A stretch of 6,652 bases of DNA, from assembly GCA_014379815.1 (NCBI GenBank), contig JACMLA010000766.1, positions 1 to 6,652 of the forward strand. Reading direction: 5' to 3'. Position numbers and translations under genes: made by a program. Below the pieces are notes generated by a model, which was not told the DNA's origin, ran no database searches, and worked only from the letters and a program-made list of their open reading frames with translations. The stretch is from Bryobacteraceae bacterium. Its GTDB lineage: Bacteria > Acidobacteriota > Terriglobia > Bryobacterales > Bryobacteraceae. The stretch's first letter is position 1, and each line of letters opens with the position of its first letter. Below are positions 5,706-6,652 of the stretch, piece by piece.

Positions 5706-6652
5706 ATGCCAACTTTCCAGTTTCCCCGCAGAGCTTTCCTCCAGCTGATCCCCGCGTCTCTTCTTAACGCCCGCGATCTGAAATGCGATATCGCCATCAT
5801 CGGCGGTGGCGTAGGTGGATGTGCAGCGGCCATTGCTGCCTGCCGAAACGGCATGCGCGTTGTGATGACCGAAGAAACAGACTGGGTCGGCGGGCAGCTA
5901 ACTTCTCAGGCAGTACCTCCTGACGAACATCCCTGGATAGAGGCCTTTGGTGCGACGGCTCTCTACCGTACTTATCGGTCCAGAGTCCGGCAGTACTACA
6001 AAGAATTTTTGCCTCTTCGCGCTGAGGTTCTAGCAAACGCCTTCTTCAATCCCGGAGGCGGATCGGTCTCCAGACTGACTCATGAGCCGAGAGTTTCCCT
6101 TGCCGTTCTGGAGCAAATGCTCTCGACCTGGATTGGCGGTGGACAGCTGACTGTGTTACTCGAAACGAAGCCAATTTCTGCTGAGACCGCAGGTGATTCC
6201 GTCCGATCCGTGACCGTGCGGCACTCACGCTCCGGGAAGCCGGCAACCATCGCTGCTTCTTACTTTCTGGATGCGACAGAGCAGGGCGATCTGCTTCCAT
6301 TGACGAAGACTGAGTATGTGACTGGCTTCGAGTCACAGAAGGAAACAGGGGAACCTCATGCGCCAGATTCTGCACAACCAGCTAATGTACAGTCGTTTAC
6401 GGTATGCTTTGCAATCGATCACTTGAAGGGTGAGTCGCATGTTATTGAGAAACCAACCGACTACGCGTTCTGGCGTGAATACGTTCCGCGATTGAAGCCT
6501 GCCTGGCCCGGGAAACTTCTCAGCTGGTCCATGTCGAATCCAATCACCCTGGCGGAACGCAAGGTAAGCTTCAACCCCGAACCGCCTTACTCCGTACCAG
6601 CAGGGAACTTGAATCTCTGGCTATATCGACGGATTGCCGCCCAGGACCAGTA
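5706..6652 (+). CDS. Tat-exported FAD-dependent oxidoreductase (FAD_oxidored-like), N-terminal part
   Basis: The frame is open from ATG 5706 to the window end, giving 315 residues and two further bases; the gene continues outside. The N-terminus PRRAFLQLIPASLLNA has a twin-arginine motif (R8, R9, then F11-L12) and a short hydrophobic region, so export in folded form with flavin bound is likely. The FAD-binding Rossmann motif follows: DIAIIGGGVGGCAAAIAA (28-45, GGGVGG at 33-38), the strand RVVMTEE, then WVGGQLTSQAVPPDEHPW (60-76). Further conserved-looking stretches are NPGGGSVSRLTHEPRV (115-130), FLDATEQGDLLPL (187-199) and GFESQKETGEPHAP (207-220). This is the pattern of FAD_oxidored-type proteins (roughly 500-550 residues) common in Acidobacteriota and Planctomycetes; I know no established substrate. 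The start is chosen because it directly precedes the Tat motif; an in-frame GTG at 5670 lies inside the terminator and is unlikely. There is no ribosome site, which suggests leaderless translation. Confidence 0.87.
   Translation, partial: MPTFQFPRRAFLQLIPASLLNARDLKCDIAIIGGGVGGCAAAIAACRNGMRVVMTEETDWVGGQLTSQAVPPDEHPWIEAFGATALYRTYRSRVRQYYKEFLPLRAEVLANAFFNPGGGSVSRLTHEPRVSLAVLEQMLSTWIGGGQLTVLLETKPISAETAGDSVRSVTVRHSRSGKPATIAASYFLDATEQGDLLPLTKTEYVTGFESQKETGEPHAPDSAQPANVQSFTVCFAIDHLKGESHVIEKPTDYAFWREYVPRLKPAWPGKLLSWSMSNPITLAERKVSFNPEPPYSVPAGNLNLWLYRRIAAQDQ

Larger units (their letters stand above)
5650..5713 (+). repeat. 64-base terminator/promoter/start module, copy 2
   Basis: This is the partner of 4804-4867, offset by 846 bases and equal in length. 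The hairpin arms, the TTTT run, CGGCTTACAATTC, TCTTT and the ATG with its spacing are all preserved. The differences fall in the hairpin loop and spacers, plus one inside the coding part after the ATG. Conservation of the functional parts suggests that the module works as a unit or that the duplication is fairly recent. Confidence 0.88.

Noticed and set aside
5797..6375. Two - strand open frames (5797-6036 and 6046-6375)
   Set aside because: Both are antisense to the FAD oxidoreductase, whose + strand frame has clear Rossmann and Tat motifs.

Overview
This window looks like chromosome of an Acidobacteriota bacterium, most likely the Solibacter/Bryobacter group (inference). The main reasons are a very large Oar-like TonB-dependent receptor with an N-terminal carboxypeptidase-regulatory-like domain, a receptor type strongly expanded in those genomes, and a Tat-exported FAD oxidoreductase of a type I associate with the same group. 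All genes lie on the + strand. I see no rRNA, tRNA, insertion sequence, phage gene or CRISPR array.

Left part (1-1316): the tail of a major-facilitator transporter is followed, with a 4-base ATGA overlap, by a complete FAD-dependent amine oxidase resembling the group found beside phosphonatase-like genes. Together they look like the end of an operon that imports and oxidises a small amine, possibly an aminophosphonate. A 150-base spacer (1317-1466) follows, with a plausible promoter but no convincing terminator.

Middle (1467-4784): a single gene encodes an outer-membrane receptor of 1105 residues with signal peptide, regulatory-like domain, plug and beta barrel. A clear rho-independent terminator closes it.

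Right part (4785-6652): a small secreted or membrane-anchored protein of unknown function (4900-5604), then the first 315 residues of a Tat-exported FAD oxidoreductase that runs off the end of the window. Both genes are preceded by the same 64-base module, 57 of 64 bases identical and 846 bases apart. It contains an 8-bp terminator hairpin, a TACAAT hexamer and an ATG 9 bases after it. At the second copy that ATG is the probable, essentially leaderless, start of the oxidoreductase. At the first it opens only a 9-codon reading frame whose stop codon overlaps the Shine-Dalgarno sequence of the real GTG start.

I did not find an evident new multi-gene system. The most unusual feature is this duplicated terminator-promoter-start module and the micro-ORF it creates. 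The receptor, the unknown secreted protein and the exported oxidoreductase all act outside the cytoplasm, but each has its own promoter and/or terminator, so a shared pathway is only a guess.
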